A stretch of DNA of 64,000 bases. Origin: Bacillota bacterium (GTDB lineage Bacteria > Bacillota > Clostridia > Christensenellales > SZUA-584). Below are positions 8,286-17,287 of this stretch, piece by piece. Position 1 is the stretch's first letter. Every line of letters starts with the position of its first letter. A model generated the notes under the pieces. That model ran no database searches. It saw nothing but the letters and a program-made list of their open reading frames with translations, and was not told the DNA's origin. The DNA is taken from positions 36,619 to 100,618 of the forward strand of contig JAEZHF010000063.1 in NCBI GenBank assembly GCA_023416745.1. The letters run 5' to 3'. The position numbers were made by a program, and so were the translations under genes.

Positions 8286-9518
8286 TTAAGCGTCAATCAT
8301 GTTCAATGCGGGAGTAAATATTTCGGCGTTCGAAAATAATCCCCCTAGCTTTTCCTCTTTGCCGCCATCTTTTGCAATTCTGTAAAAGTTCTCAGAACCA
8401 GCAACATTATGCTTATAACAAAATGAATATATTCCATCATCGAGTATAATAGTTGGAAAAACCTCCTCGTCAATTAAAAAATCCGATAGCTTTGTTTTTT
8501 CACCATCAAAATTCTTAAACAAATAAGTTGAACTCTTTTTTTCATTATAAATTGTATAGTATAGACCAGTTTTATCAAAGAGAACTAACTGTATTATACA
8601 GTAAGAACTATTGTAATAATATGGTTGCTCTTGTTTAAGATCTCCTTCCATAAGTATCTCAGTCTCGCCATTTGCTCCAAGCTCCTTAAAATAATATTTA
8701 CTGCTTCCATCCTTTTCAAGCCGATCATATTCCATTGGCGTACAATATCCTGTTTGATACACTATTGTTTCATCCGTCAGATAGTAGTTATCAATCGTTT
8801 CTTCAATGATAAGCTGTGGCTCACCACCTTTTGACGCGACGCGAAGCAGATACCAGTTGTCCAAATCGATATAATACAGCCAGCCTTTGCGGTATTTGAT
8901 GTCCTTAACCTGCTTGTCGGCCAGTATCTTTTTACTTTTGCCTTTCAAATCCCGGGAACAAAGCCTGCCGTCTGTGTCCAAATAGAATACCGTATCCTCG
9001 GCGACAAGGAATGTCCCGCCATGGCCGGTATACTCCGCGGATAACAAATCCGTAATCAGCTTTTCGGTGCCTCTCGGTTCCTTTAAGCCTACTCAGTAAA
9101 GCGTATGCGCTTCCATTTCCGATTTGTCTTCGCAGTAATACAGATCGTTTTTATAAATATCAAGCGCCGCCGGATACCAGGAATACCCTTGTCCTGAGAT
9201 AATCCTGCTTTCCGGTAATGCCATACGAATGTAATTATTATCCGCATAATAAACAGCGCCCATATACTGTTTTAAATACGCCGACCCATTGTTGATCTCC
9301 GGTTCCGTATAAGGCTCTTTTTGCTGCAACTCTTCCGGTATGCTTTCCATGATAACAGGCGGCGTCGGTTCGGGAGCTGGTGTTATCGGAGGCAGTGTGG
9401 GGGGCCCGGTCACTTGGGTGGCCTTAGTCACCGAATCCACAGTGTACTCTGTGCTGCGGCACCCCATAAACCCCACCAATGTGACCATAGCAATAATAAT
9501 CAGAATCAACCGTTTCAT
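8286..9518 (-). pseudogene. DUF5050-type lipoprotein split by an in-frame TGA
   Basis: One reading frame of 410 codons interrupted once, at 9093-9095, by TGA. The 5' part (9518 to 9093, 141 residues) has a lipobox (LVGFMGC) and a Thr/Pro linker. The 3' part (9092 to 8286) continues in the same frame without any shift. It carries repeated short beta segments such as VFYLDTDGRLCSRDL and WLYYIDLDNWYLLRV, typical of DUF5050 propeller-like extracytoplasmic proteins. The codon before the stop ends LY, so TGG to TGA (Trp) is the simplest mutation. The 3' half is visibly AT-richer than its neighbours, suggesting acquisition or decay. Alternatives: sequencing error, or expression as two pieces (a TTG restart at 9047 exists). 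Confidence 0.75.
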
Positions 9519-9683
9519 ATTTCACCCCGTAACCGGACACCATCCGCCTGATATAAGGTAGGAAAAAGTGATTATTGTCAGAGGAACCATCATATAACTA
9601 TAACTTCATTTAATTATAACCTGTAACTGCGGCAATGGGTAGATAGTAATAAGTCATTCTTGAGAAAAAGTATTGTGAATCCA

Positions 9684-11435
9684 TTACACAATGATGTACG
9701 CGCTGCCCAGTATCATCTTGCACTCCTTCTTGATACGGCTGGCTTCGGCGGACAGCTCAAACACGTTGCAGAATCGGCGGCTGCACGCGGACACGCCGGC
9801 GATGGACAGCGACACCAGCGGGTACTGCTCTTCAAAGCCCTGCCGGTTCTTCGCAATAATATAGCCTCTGCCGATATCGTCTTCTTTATAGAACGTTTTG
9901 ATTGAATTGTCGAATTTCTTCAGAATATTTCGGCACGTTTCCTCAGCCTCTTCCCGGCTGACGACGGATACAAAATCGTCTCCGCCCACGTGCCCCACGA
10001 AGCCTTTCTCGCCCACCGCACCGCTGATGATCTCCGCCAGGTTTAATATCACGCGGTCGCCGTTCTCAAAGCCGTACAAATCGTTGTATGCCTTGAAGCT
10101 GTCAATGTCAAAGTAGAGTACCCAGCTGTCCGCATTGGAAAACAGCACGCCGTGCAGCGCCTTTTCGATTTGCATATTGCCGGGCAGCATGGTCAGCGGA
10201 TTGAGCTGCGTCGCATTGGTCACTTCGATTTCAATGGTCTTGTTTAGGAGGTCCTTGATGGTCACAATGCCATGGTATGTGCCGTCCTTTATTACCGTAA
10301 TGAAATCGTATACCTTGCTGTCCGAGCGGGCCATCGCCAGCTTGCCCGCCACGTTGACAGGTGTCTTGTAGTCCACCGACAGAAAGTCGCAGTCCATCAC
10401 CGACGATATGGGCTTGCGCGAGTACAGGCTGTAGCCGTACACTCCGGCCACCACAGCGTTCAGCATGTTCCGCGTGACGACACCTTGCACCTGCCCGTCT
10501 CTGGTGACGCAAAACCCCTGAGCCTCGGGGTGCTTTTGCATCATCTCATATGCATCCGGAATCATCACGTTCTCGTTGACCGCGATGGCGTGCACACACA
10601 GATTGCCGATGTATATATCGGAAAGGTTGTAGCCATACAGGTGATTTTTGTGCGCGTTGAGTTCTGCGATGTCACCCACCACGTCAGTGCTGATGGGCCC
10701 TATCACCGGGTCGGGGCGCTGAATATAATACCCCTGGCCATAGTGCACCCCGATATGAATCAGCGCCTGCAGTTCGGCGCGTGTTTCTATTCCTTCGGCG
10801 ATGAGGTATGTGCCGGTGATGCGCGCAAATTCCTGCATGCTGCGCACCAGCGCCTGTTTGACGGAATCCCGGTCGATATCGCGGATCAGGTTCATATCCA
10901 GCTTCAGATAATGCGGTCGCACGTCGGAGATCAGGTTAAGCCCGGAATAGCCCGCGCCGGCGTCATCAATTGCGATCTTGTAGTCCTGTCCCTTGTAATT
11001 GCTGATGATCTGCTTGAACTCTGCCATATTGGAGACAGCGCTCTTCTCGGTGATCTCGAATATGATGTTTTCGGGATTGATATCGTACTTCTTGAGATAG
11101 TCCCGCGTGACGCCCTGCTGGAACTTCTCATCTTCGATGACACTGGGGTTCACATTGAGAAACAGCGCTGCTCCCGTGCGCGAGTCGCGCATGGCGGACA
11201 GCGCCTTGCTCCGGCACAGCCGTTCCAGATCCCAAAGTGCCTTATGCTGCTCCGCCACCGCGAACAGGCGCTCCGGATTTTCCAGCTCTGTTCCTTTGGG
11301 GCCGCGGCTTAAAGCCTCGTAGCCCAGCACCGAACCGTCCCGCAGCGATACGATGGGTTGGAATACCGATCTGATGTCCGCGCTTCTAATGATATCCTCC
11401 AGTATGGCTTTTAGCGATTCTCCCGCCTCGTTCAT
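9684..11435 (-). CDS. EAL-CBS-GGDEF cyclic di-GMP protein
   Basis: 583 cytoplasmic residues: N-terminal EAL phosphodiesterase domain (about 10-250; signature YEALSRGP near 38, ENIIFEITEKS, DDAGAGYSGL), a CBS-domain pair (about 270-400) that may bind nucleotides, and a C-terminal GGDEF domain (about 410-583). The EAL motif is intact. The GGDEF signature reads GGDDF near residue 486, a change at the catalytic Glu, so the domain may sense GTP or be weakly active. No membrane segment. Likely role: hydrolysis of cyclic di-GMP tuned by adenosine-type ligands. It stands alone. Confidence 0.88.
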   Translation of the reverse strand: MNEAGESLKAILEDIIRSADIRSVFQPIVSLRDGSVLGYEALSRGPKGTELENPERLFAVAEQHKALWDLERLCRSKALSAMRDSRTGAALFLNVNPSVIEDEKFQQGVTRDYLKKYDINPENIIFEITEKSAVSNMAEFKQIISNYKGQDYKIAIDDAGAGYSGLNLISDVRPHYLKLDMNLIRDIDRDSVKQALVRSMQEFARITGTYLIAEGIETRAELQALIHIGVHYGQGYYIQRPDPVIGPISTDVVGDIAELNAHKNHLYGYNLSDIYIGNLCVHAIAVNENVMIPDAYEMMQKHPEAQGFCVTRDGQVQGVVTRNMLNAVVAGVYGYSLYSRKPISSVMDCDFLSVDYKTPVNVAGKLAMARSDSKVYDFITVIKDGTYHGIVTIKDLLNKTIEIEVTNATQLNPLTMLPGNMQIEKALHGVLFSNADSWVLYFDIDSFKAYNDLYGFENGDRVILNLAEIISGAVGEKGFVGHVGGDDFVSVVSREEAEETCRNILKKFDNSIKTFYKEDDIGRGYIIAKNRQGFEEQYPLVSLSIAGVSACSRRFCNVFELSAEASRIKKECKMILGSAYIIV

Positions 11436-11600
11436 TCTGTGCTGCCCTCCCCGGTTGCTCCTCTACTGTGATTATCGCTTTATACGTGCACCCAGCCTAT
11501 ACAGTATGGGTTAACTTCTCGTTAAGACTGTGTAAAGGCAGCAGCGTATCAAGCAAATCACCGGCATTGCATGCTGCTGCCAGTGAGTGCATTGTTGGCT

Positions 11601-11630
11601 GAATGCGCCTTTATGCAATATGCATACAAT
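11601..11630 (+). promoter_or_regulatory. Sigma-E-like promoter of the cotJ operon
   Basis: CATACAAT at 11623-11630 matches the mother-cell sigma-E -10 consensus; GAATGCG fifteen bases upstream is a partial -35. In Bacillus subtilis cotJ is sigma-E-dependent. It lies about 90 bases before cotJA. Confidence 0.45.
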
Positions 11631-11718
11631 CCTGACACACTATTTTTACCCCTTCATATGATAACTATATAACCCTGTTTCACAGCAAGACAGGCTTTAC
11701 TATAAGGAGATATGAGAA

Positions 11719-11910
11719 ATGAAAGAGAATGTTGCTGATATGATGGCGCCCGGCAGTTCCTGTGTGCCGCTTGAAACGCCCATCATGAACGTCCGTCTCG
11801 CTCATGCCTATGTGCCGTGGCAGAAGCTCTGTGGCACGATGACACCTTTGCAGTCGCTGAAAAGCGGAACGATCTTCCCCGAACTGCTGGGCCATTACGA
11901 AATGTATTAG
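11719..11910 (+). CDS. cotJA: Spore coat-associated protein CotJA
   Basis: 63 residues with the CotJA signature LAHAYVPWQ near residue 27 and a conserved PLQSLKSGTIFPEL segment. First gene of cotJABC; its product is needed for coat assembly of CotJC in Bacillus. RBS AAGGAGATATGAGAA precedes ATG. The gap to cotJB is 11 bases and contains AGGAGG. Expected in the mother cell during sporulation. Confidence 0.9.
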   Translation: MKENVADMMAPGSSCVPLETPIMNVRLAHAYVPWQKLCGTMTPLQSLKSGTIFPELLGHYEMY

Positions 11911-11921
11911 GAGGATAGGCA

Positions 11922-12197
11922 ATGAACAGAGATGAAATGCTAAAAGCGCTCACGGCAATGGATTTTTATGCCGTGGATATGGCGCTTTATCTGAATACGC
12001 ATCCGGACGACCGCGAAGCCCTCGCCCGGTACAACGCTATTATCAACGAAGCCAATTCGCTCCGGCGGGACTATGAAAACCAGTACGGGCCGATGTATTC
12101 GTTCCGGTCCGCCAGCGCCAGCGCGTGGCAGTGGATAAACGACCCCTGGCCGTGGCAGAGCCAGTTTAATTTTATGTTGGGAGGAGATGATCGGTAA
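11922..12197 (+). CDS. cotJB: Spore coat protein CotJB
   Basis: 91 residues with the family layout: helical N-terminus (ALTAMDFYAVDMALYLNTHPDD), a central RYNAIINEANSLRRDYENQYGP stretch, then an aromatic tail (WQWINDPWPWQ). Placed between cotJA and cotJC and overlapping cotJC by one base (TAATG), so the two are coupled. Inner coat component in sporulating Bacillota. Confidence 0.92.
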   Translation: MNRDEMLKALTAMDFYAVDMALYLNTHPDDREALARYNAIINEANSLRRDYENQYGPMYSFRSASASAWQWINDPWPWQSQFNFMLGGDDR

Positions 12198-12793
12198 TGT
12201 GGATATATGAGAAGAAGCTGGAGTACCCCATCAGGATCAAAACGCCCAACCCGAAGATGGCGAAAGTCATCATCACGCAGTACGGCGGGCCGGATGGCGA
12301 GCTCGCGGCATCGCTGAGATATTTGAGCCAGCGTTTTTCGATGGTGACGCCGCAGGCCAAGGCCACGCTCAATGATATCGGCACGGAGGAGCTGGCCCAT
12401 TTGGAGATGGTCGGTTCCATGGTCAAACAGCTCACAGAGAACGCAAGCATTGAAGAGATTGAAAGGGCAGGTCTGTCGCCCTATTACGCAGACCACGACA
12501 AGGCGGTATACCCCGTCAGCGCGGCCGGTGTTCCTTTCACCGCCGCCTATATCCAATCCAAAGGCGACCCGATAACCGACCTGTATGAAGACATGGCGGC
12601 AGAGCAGAAAGCGCGGTCCACATATGAATACCTCATACAGCTGGCCGATGACCCGGACGTGATCGAACCGCTCCGTTTCCTGCGGGAAAGAGAAGTCGTC
12701 CATTTCCAGAGGTTCGGCGAGGCGCTGCGCATCGTACAGGACCATCTGGGCGACAAGAAGCGTGTGAGCATGAAAATGCCGTATAAAAAGTGA
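12197..12793 (+). CDS. cotJC: Manganese catalase-like spore coat protein CotJC
   Basis: 198 residues of the ferritin-like di-manganese catalase family. The four-helix core and likely metal ligands are visible: Glu in GPDGELAASLRYLSQ (about residue 35), E and H in TEELAHLEMV (about 65-68), Glu in AAEQKARSTYEYL (about 136), and E and H in EREVVHFQRFGEAL (about 168-171). It is shorter than cytosolic Mn-catalases, as coat versions are. It probably destroys hydrogen peroxide at the spore coat. Last gene of the operon, ended by the terminator at 12842. Confidence 0.93.
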   Translation: MWIYEKKLEYPIRIKTPNPKMAKVIITQYGGPDGELAASLRYLSQRFSMVTPQAKATLNDIGTEELAHLEMVGSMVKQLTENASIEEIERAGLSPYYADHDKAVYPVSAAGVPFTAAYIQSKGDPITDLYEDMAAEQKARSTYEYLIQLADDPDVIEPLRFLREREVVHFQRFGEALRIVQDHLGDKKRVSMKMPYKK

Positions 12794-12841
12794 TTCGGCT
12801 CCGACAGCCGTTTATATAAAGCGCTCCGGATAACGGGCGCA

Positions 12842-12868
12842 AAAAAGCAGGCTCCCCGCCTGCTTTTT
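12842..12868. terminator. Bidirectional terminator between cotJC and cysK
   Basis: AAAAAGCAGGC and GCCTGCTTTTT flank a five-base loop. The A- and T-runs serve both convergent genes. Confidence 0.9.
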
Positions 12869-12899
12869 CTATATAAGAAAATCTAATTTCTCCAGTGTA

Positions 12900-13835
12900 T
12901 CAGCTTTCCGCGAACAGTGCGGTAGACAGGTAACGCTCACCGGTATCCGGCAGCACCACCACGATGGTTTTGCCCGCGTTTTCGGGGCGTTTGGCCAGCT
13001 CTGTGGCCGCCCAAACCGCCGCGCCGGACGATATGCCGATCAGCAGGCCTTCCGACTTGGCGATCTCCCGTCCCACTGCGAACGCATCCTCGTTCTTGAC
13101 GGTGATGATTTCGTCATAGACATCTGTGTTGAGCACTGCGGGAATGAAGCCTGCGCCGATCCCCTGTATCTTGTGCGGCCCAGGACGCCCCTCGGAGAGC
13201 ACCGGAGAGTCCGCCGGTTCCACCACGACGATCTTAACGCCGGGCTTCTTTGATTTGAGGTATTCGCCGACACCCGTCACCGTGCCGCCCGTGCCCGCGC
13301 CGGCTACGAATATATCAACCTGGCCGTCGGTATCTTCCCATATCTCAGGGCCCGTCGTCGCCTTGTGAACCGCCGGATTGACCGGGTTGTCAAACTGGCC
13401 GGGGATGAACGCGCCCGATATCTCCTGCGCCAGCTCTTCCGCCCTGGCGATCGCGCCCTTCATGCCCTTCGCGCCTTCGGTGAGCACCAGCTCCGCCCCG
13501 TAGGCCTTGAGCAGATTACGGCGCTCCACGCTCATCGTCTCGGGCATTGTCAGTATGACGCGGTAACCCCTGGCCGCTGCCACGGACGCGAGGCCGATGC
13601 CCGTATTGCCGCTGGTCGGCTCGATGATGACGCTGCCCGGTTTCAGCAGACCCTTTTGCTCCGCGTCGTCGATCATCGCCTTGGCGATCCTGTCCTTCAC
13701 GCTGCCAGCCGGGTTAAAATACTCCAGCTTGCCAATCACTTTCGCCTTCAGGCCGTGCTTGCTCTCATAGCCGGACAGCTCGAGCAGAGGCGTTTTGCCG
13801 ATCAGCTCCGTCAGACTCTTATATACCTTTGCCAT
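12900..13835 (-). CDS. cysK: Cysteine synthase A (O-acetylserine sulfhydrylase)
   Basis: PLP enzyme making cysteine from O-acetyl-L-serine and sulfide in the cytoplasm. 311 residues, normal length. The PLP lysine lies in GSVKDRIAKAMI (near 43-54), the substrate loop in PTSGNTGIG (near 74-82), the phosphate-binding glycine loop in GAGTGGTVTG (near 177-186), and ISSGAA near 268. Monocistronic, with its own promoter and terminator. Confidence 0.96.
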   Translation of the reverse strand: MAKVYKSLTELIGKTPLLELSGYESKHGLKAKVIGKLEYFNPAGSVKDRIAKAMIDDAEQKGLLKPGSVIIEPTSGNTGIGLASVAAARGYRVILTMPETMSVERRNLLKAYGAELVLTEGAKGMKGAIARAEELAQEISGAFIPGQFDNPVNPAVHKATTGPEIWEDTDGQVDIFVAGAGTGGTVTGVGEYLKSKKPGVKIVVVEPADSPVLSEGRPGPHKIQGIGAGFIPAVLNTDVYDEIITVKNEDAFAVGREIAKSEGLLIGISSGAAVWAATELAKRPENAGKTIVVVLPDTGERYLSTALFAES

Positions 13836-13884
13836 GTATTTTGCCTCCTGGACATTATATTTTCATATATGTTTTATATGCTTT

Positions 13885-13914
13885 ATATTATGCCGACTAA
13901 GTTGTTCTGTCAAT
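13885..13914 (-). promoter_or_regulatory. cysK promoter
   Basis: On the minus strand, a perfect TTGACA (13914-13909) and TAATAT (13890-13885) with an 18-base spacer, about 50 bases before the cysK start. No T-box-like leader is visible. Confidence 0.65.
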
Positions 13915-13993
13915 ACCTTTTTATTATATTCTATTCTTTTTTTCATATCACCTTTGTATGAATTGCTCAAATGCAAGCATCAGCACAAAAAAT

Positions 13994-14019
13994 GCCTGAC
14001 CGCTGAAGCTGTACAGGCT
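13994..14019 (-). terminator. Terminator of the mtaBC-GTPase operon
   Basis: On the minus strand, GCCTGTACAGC, loop TTCA, GCGGTCAGGC (one mismatch), then ATTTTTTG. It follows the GTPase stop by about 30 bases. Confidence 0.7.
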
Positions 14020-14046
14020 GTTTCGGGTACATAAGTGAGTGGCCGA

Positions 14047-14940
14047 TTATTCCTCCAGCAGATGCCGGACAGACGCTTTATTGAAACCGCGGCCGATGAA
14101 TGTGAGCCGACATACTTCGTGTGACCGTGCGGTCTGCAGCACGACATCGTCACCCGCAATGTTCAGCCGCCGCAGCTGCCCGTCTACGATGACAGCGCCC
14201 TTGACACGCAGGAACTCGCCCATCTTGCCGGACTGCACTCGCTCAATGAACCGCGCATAGCTTTCTTCTGTTAATGACTTTTGGGGTTCAATAACCACTG
14301 CATCGAAGTGCGCGTGGCCATGGCTGCTCACCCAAACGCGATCCTCGTCCGCTTCCGCACTCAACACATCATCAATAAAGCCCCGCTCATCCCACGGTCG
14401 CGCAACCAGCGCGACCTGCGGCGCAACGGCTTTCAGGTCACAGATCAGCTTGCTCAAATCCCCAGCGAACCGCTCCAACTTGCTCACGACGATGGTGGAC
14501 GCATTTTTCAGCTGGTTCTCGATGAAGCTGCCGGCCAGCAGGGCGCGCTTCTGTATGTTCAGGCTGTCCGCCACCGTAATCGTCCGGCGGACGCGGCAAT
14601 GGTTACGGATGAATTCGTCCTTCAATACATCTTCAAAGCGGTCGTATATGAATATGCCGGACGTCTCAAATACGATCCTGTCCGGCGAAAGTTTTTTGAT
14701 AATATCGTGCAGCGCCAGCGTCATCTCAGTGCGCAGCGTGCAGCAGATGCAGCCGTTGGGCAGCGTGACCGCGGTGAAGCCCTCGCTGCGCAGCAGCTCC
14801 GCATCGGTATCCGTTTCGCCGAACTCGTTGACAATATAGACGGCCCGCTCCCCTGCTTTGATGTAATGCGCCAGCAGTATGTTGGCCAGCGTCGTTTTGC
14901 CCGCTCCCAGAAAGCCCGATATCACGTCCAACTCGATCAT
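14047..14940 (-). CDS. COG0523/CobW-type metal-binding GTPase in the methanol methyltransferase operon
   Basis: 297-residue G3E-family GTPase. Walker A GFLGAGKTT at residues 9-17, the metal motif CICC at 64-67 (the CxCC signature of metallochaperones), the NEFGE switch near 38, and a guanine-specificity SKLE near 160 in place of NKxD. A short C-terminal CobW_C-like domain follows from about 200. The start ATG at 14940 overlaps the mtaC stop (ATGA), with GGTGATG upstream. This start fits family N-termini better than the longer ORF. Members deliver zinc, cobalt or nickel to client enzymes. Given the operon, likely clients are zinc-dependent MtaB or the corrinoid system; that link is inference. 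Confidence 0.85.
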   Translation of the reverse strand: MIELDVISGFLGAGKTTLANILLAHYIKAGERAVYIVNEFGETDTDAELLRSEGFTAVTLPNGCICCTLRTEMTLALHDIIKKLSPDRIVFETSGIFIYDRFEDVLKDEFIRNHCRVRRTITVADSLNIQKRALLAGSFIENQLKNASTIVVSKLERFAGDLSKLICDLKAVAPQVALVARPWDERGFIDDVLSAEADEDRVWVSSHGHAHFDAVVIEPQKSLTEESYARFIERVQSGKMGEFLRVKGAVIVDGQLRRLNIAGDDVVLQTARSHEVCRLTFIGRGFNKASVRHLLEE

Positions 14941-15668
14941 GTCATCACCTGATATGCGTTTTTCTGCAGTATACCACATTTATTCGTATAGGGAATATCT
15001 TCGCGATCAGACTGAAAGCCGCACACCATCTGTCTCGCGAGTTCGGCGGCGCTGGCCGCGTCCGGCGCGTATCCGTCCGCGCCGATCAGGTTGCAGAACG
15101 CCTGCGTGACGGGCGCGCCGCCCACCAGCACCTTGACGGAATCGCGCAGACCGGCGTCCATCAGCGCTTCGATCACCACACGCTGCTGATCCATCGTGGA
15201 GGTGAGCAATGCGGACAGCGCGAGTATCTGCGGACGGTGTACCCGCACCGCTTCCACCACAACGGCCGCCGAAGCATTGACGCCGATATCGATCACTTCA
15301 AAGCCGCACCCCTCCATCATCATACGCACCAAGTTCTTGCCCACGTCGTGCATGTCGCCCTGCACCGTCGCCAGCACCGCCCTGCCGATAGGCTTTACAC
15401 CCCCGCTGACGAGGACGGGACGCAGCAGTTCCATGCCGCGGTTGAGGGCGCGCGCAGCAACGAGAACCTCAGGAACATACGCCTCGTTCCTCCGGAACTT
15501 AACGCCCAGCTGCCCCATGCCTTCCAGCAGGCTGTCCAGTATCTGTCCTGCGGGCATGCCGTTATCCAGCGCCTGCGAAACCAGGGCGGCCACATAGTCG
15601 GCCCGCCCCGTCTGCACAGCGCCGGATATCAGCGATACCCGCGACATGTTATTATTCATACTCGTCAT
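14937..15668 (-). CDS. mtaC: Methanol-cognate corrinoid protein MtaC
   Basis: 243-residue B12-binding protein that carries the methyl group taken from methanol by MtaB. N-terminal helical cap (about 20-105) is followed by a cobalamin Rossmann domain with the lower-ligand motif GDMHDVGKN (DxHxxG; His near 123). Downstream are the conserved SALLTSTMDQQ and GGAPV segments. Start and stop overlap mtaB and the GTPase by four bases each. No MtaA or reductive activase is in the window. Dimethylamine or other methylamine corrinoid proteins are similar, but the partner next door is of MtaB type. Confidence 0.88.
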   Translation of the reverse strand: MTSMNNNMSRVSLISGAVQTGRADYVAALVSQALDNGMPAGQILDSLLEGMGQLGVKFRRNEAYVPEVLVAARALNRGMELLRPVLVSGGVKPIGRAVLATVQGDMHDVGKNLVRMMMEGCGFEVIDIGVNASAAVVVEAVRVHRPQILALSALLTSTMDQQRVVIEALMDAGLRDSVKVLVGGAPVTQAFCNLIGADGYAPDAASAAELARQMVCGFQSDREDIPYTNKCGILQKNAYQVMT

Positions 15669-17047
15669 GCCATATCGTATTTGGCCGGGTCCAGCTTTTC
15701 ACACTGCGGCAGCATATCCTCCGTCAGCGCCTGCACGTCGGCTGGCAGCGCGTCCACATCCTCTGCCAGCCGCTCCAGCCACATCAGTTCCTTGTCGTCC
15801 AGCTGCAGCGCGCCATCCTTATGCGCCTTGTCCAGCACATCCGCCGTGAGCGCCGCCGCTTTCTTGATGCGCGCGTAGTGCGTATCCTCCTTCACCAGCT
15901 GCTTGGATATATCCAGCACCACATCGGGGCGCAGCACATAGGCCTGCGGGTCAAGAGCGCTGTCCGAATCCGCCAGCAGGTCGCGCATCAGCAGCGCCGT
16001 TTCATTACCGCGTTTGGATGCCTCGTTCATCAGGCGGCAGTCGTAGGCCAGCTGCTCGAAAGAAACAGTAGGCGCCATGCCGCCCAGCAGCTTGATGTTC
16101 TGCACCGATTCGTTGCTCCACAGGTCGGACAGGCAGGCCGCGATGTTGCCCACGGGGCTGAGATGCGCGCACGCGCTGGTGCGGCCTTCCGTAGAGATCG
16201 GCGTGCCGGTGATGGCCTTCACATAGACGCCCTCGTAGCCGCAGTCCTTGTGCGGGCCCTTTGCGCCGCACTCGATGGCAACGAGGCTGCGCACCGCCGT
16301 CATCACGCGCACCACGGCGGAGAACACTTTGGGGATGTAGTTCCGGTCCGCCAGCACCATCGCGGTGTTGGCAAAGCCGCATGCCGTGTCGCCCGACGCC
16401 ACCGTGCCCGTTCTGTCCGCGATGCCCACGATCTGGGTCCAGAGCCGTTCCATGTCCGTGCAGCCCAGCACCGACAGCGCGAACACCGACTTGGCGATGT
16501 CGCAGTACATGATCGCCTCGTCGTGCACCTCCTTGCCGCCCACCGACTCGATGGCCAGCAGATCCGCACCCGCTTTGGCGCAGCCTTCGAACGTCTCCAG
16601 CATGGCGTCCCAGTGGCGACCGCGCCACATATGGGTGAGGTCGCTGCCTTCGCGGATGTCGTTGGGCGTGATGCGCACAGCGCCTTTGATGCCGTATTTA
16701 TCCGCATGCTCCTTGACCGTCTCCACCACCGCTGCACACACCTCAATGCCCCACTGCGGGTTGAACGTCATCGGCGGCAGCGTTTCGATCTCCGCCACGA
16801 AGCCGGGAACGTGCAGCTCGCGCGCGCGTTCACATATACCGTTGATGATCTCCCTGTAATGGCGAAGCACTTCCGGCATGGTGCCCTGGTCTATCATCAT
16901 TGTGGGCAGTGTAAAGTTGACCTCGGGATAGAGCGTGCCCCCGCCGATCACCATACCGTTTTTCAGCGTCACCGGATAAATCGCCCGGGCGTAAATCAAA
17001 TCGTTTAGGTTCTGATATGCCGTTGAACCGATGGTTTGTCTGGCCAT
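15665..17047 (-). CDS. mtaB: Methanol:corrinoid methyltransferase MtaB
   Basis: Zinc enzyme that transfers the methyl group of methanol to the corrinoid of MtaC. About 460 residues, the family length; conserved opening TAYQNLNDLIYARAIYPV and YPEVNFTLP. Cysteines likely to bind zinc occur in GDTACGFANTAM and AIECGAKGPH, matching the Glu/Cys/Cys set known from the Methanosarcina enzyme. I chose ATG at 17047 because AAGGAG lies just upstream; the longer ORF would translate through that ribosome site. First gene of mtaB-mtaC-GTPase, divergent from an HTH regulator. Confidence 0.92.
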   Translation of the reverse strand: MARQTIGSTAYQNLNDLIYARAIYPVTLKNGMVIGGGTLYPEVNFTLPTMMIDQGTMPEVLRHYREIINGICERARELHVPGFVAEIETLPPMTFNPQWGIEVCAAVVETVKEHADKYGIKGAVRITPNDIREGSDLTHMWRGRHWDAMLETFEGCAKAGADLLAIESVGGKEVHDEAIMYCDIAKSVFALSVLGCTDMERLWTQIVGIADRTGTVASGDTACGFANTAMVLADRNYIPKVFSAVVRVMTAVRSLVAIECGAKGPHKDCGYEGVYVKAITGTPISTEGRTSACAHLSPVGNIAACLSDLWSNESVQNIKLLGGMAPTVSFEQLAYDCRLMNEASKRGNETALLMRDLLADSDSALDPQAYVLRPDVVLDISKQLVKEDTHYARIKKAAALTADVLDKAHKDGALQLDDKELMWLERLAEDVDALPADVQALTEDMLPQCEKLDPAKYDMA

Positions 17048-17233
17048 CACAATATTCTCCTTTTTCACTTTGATGCTCACAGTATAGCGCGGCTATGTCA
17101 CTCATTTCTTGGACGATATTCTGATTTGTAGAATTATTTTACCTATTTCCTATAGTGTTTATATGATTTAATTGAGTACGACTCGCATCACATGCCTTAT
17201 CATTCCCTATTGTAATTTTTTTAAAGCATTTTG
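17048..17233. promoter_or_regulatory. AT-rich divergent control region between mtaB and the HTH gene
   Basis: About 190 bases of AT-rich DNA. A minus-strand TATACT (about 17084-17079) may be the mtaB -10. No strong symmetric operator was found by eye. The neighbouring HTH protein is the natural candidate to bind here. Confidence 0.4.
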
Positions 17234-17262
17234 TTGCTTTTTTTATCCCTTTATGGTATATT
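17234..17262 (+). promoter_or_regulatory. Promoter of the HTH-hydrolase-DUF4180 operon
   Basis: TTGCTT and TATATT with a 17-base spacer; the -10 is extended by TGG. Confidence 0.7.
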
Positions 17263-17287
17263 GCATATACTATGAGAGGTGCTAGTT

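Noticed and set aside
9093..9095. Selenocysteine at the in-frame TGA
   Set aside because: The position is not in a redox motif and I could not draw a convincing SECIS hairpin; a nonsense mutation is simpler.
15821..17008. 395-codon plus-strand frame opposite mtaB
   Set aside because: Antisense shadow of a well-recognised enzyme; His/Arg/Ala-rich composition with no motif and no ribosome site.
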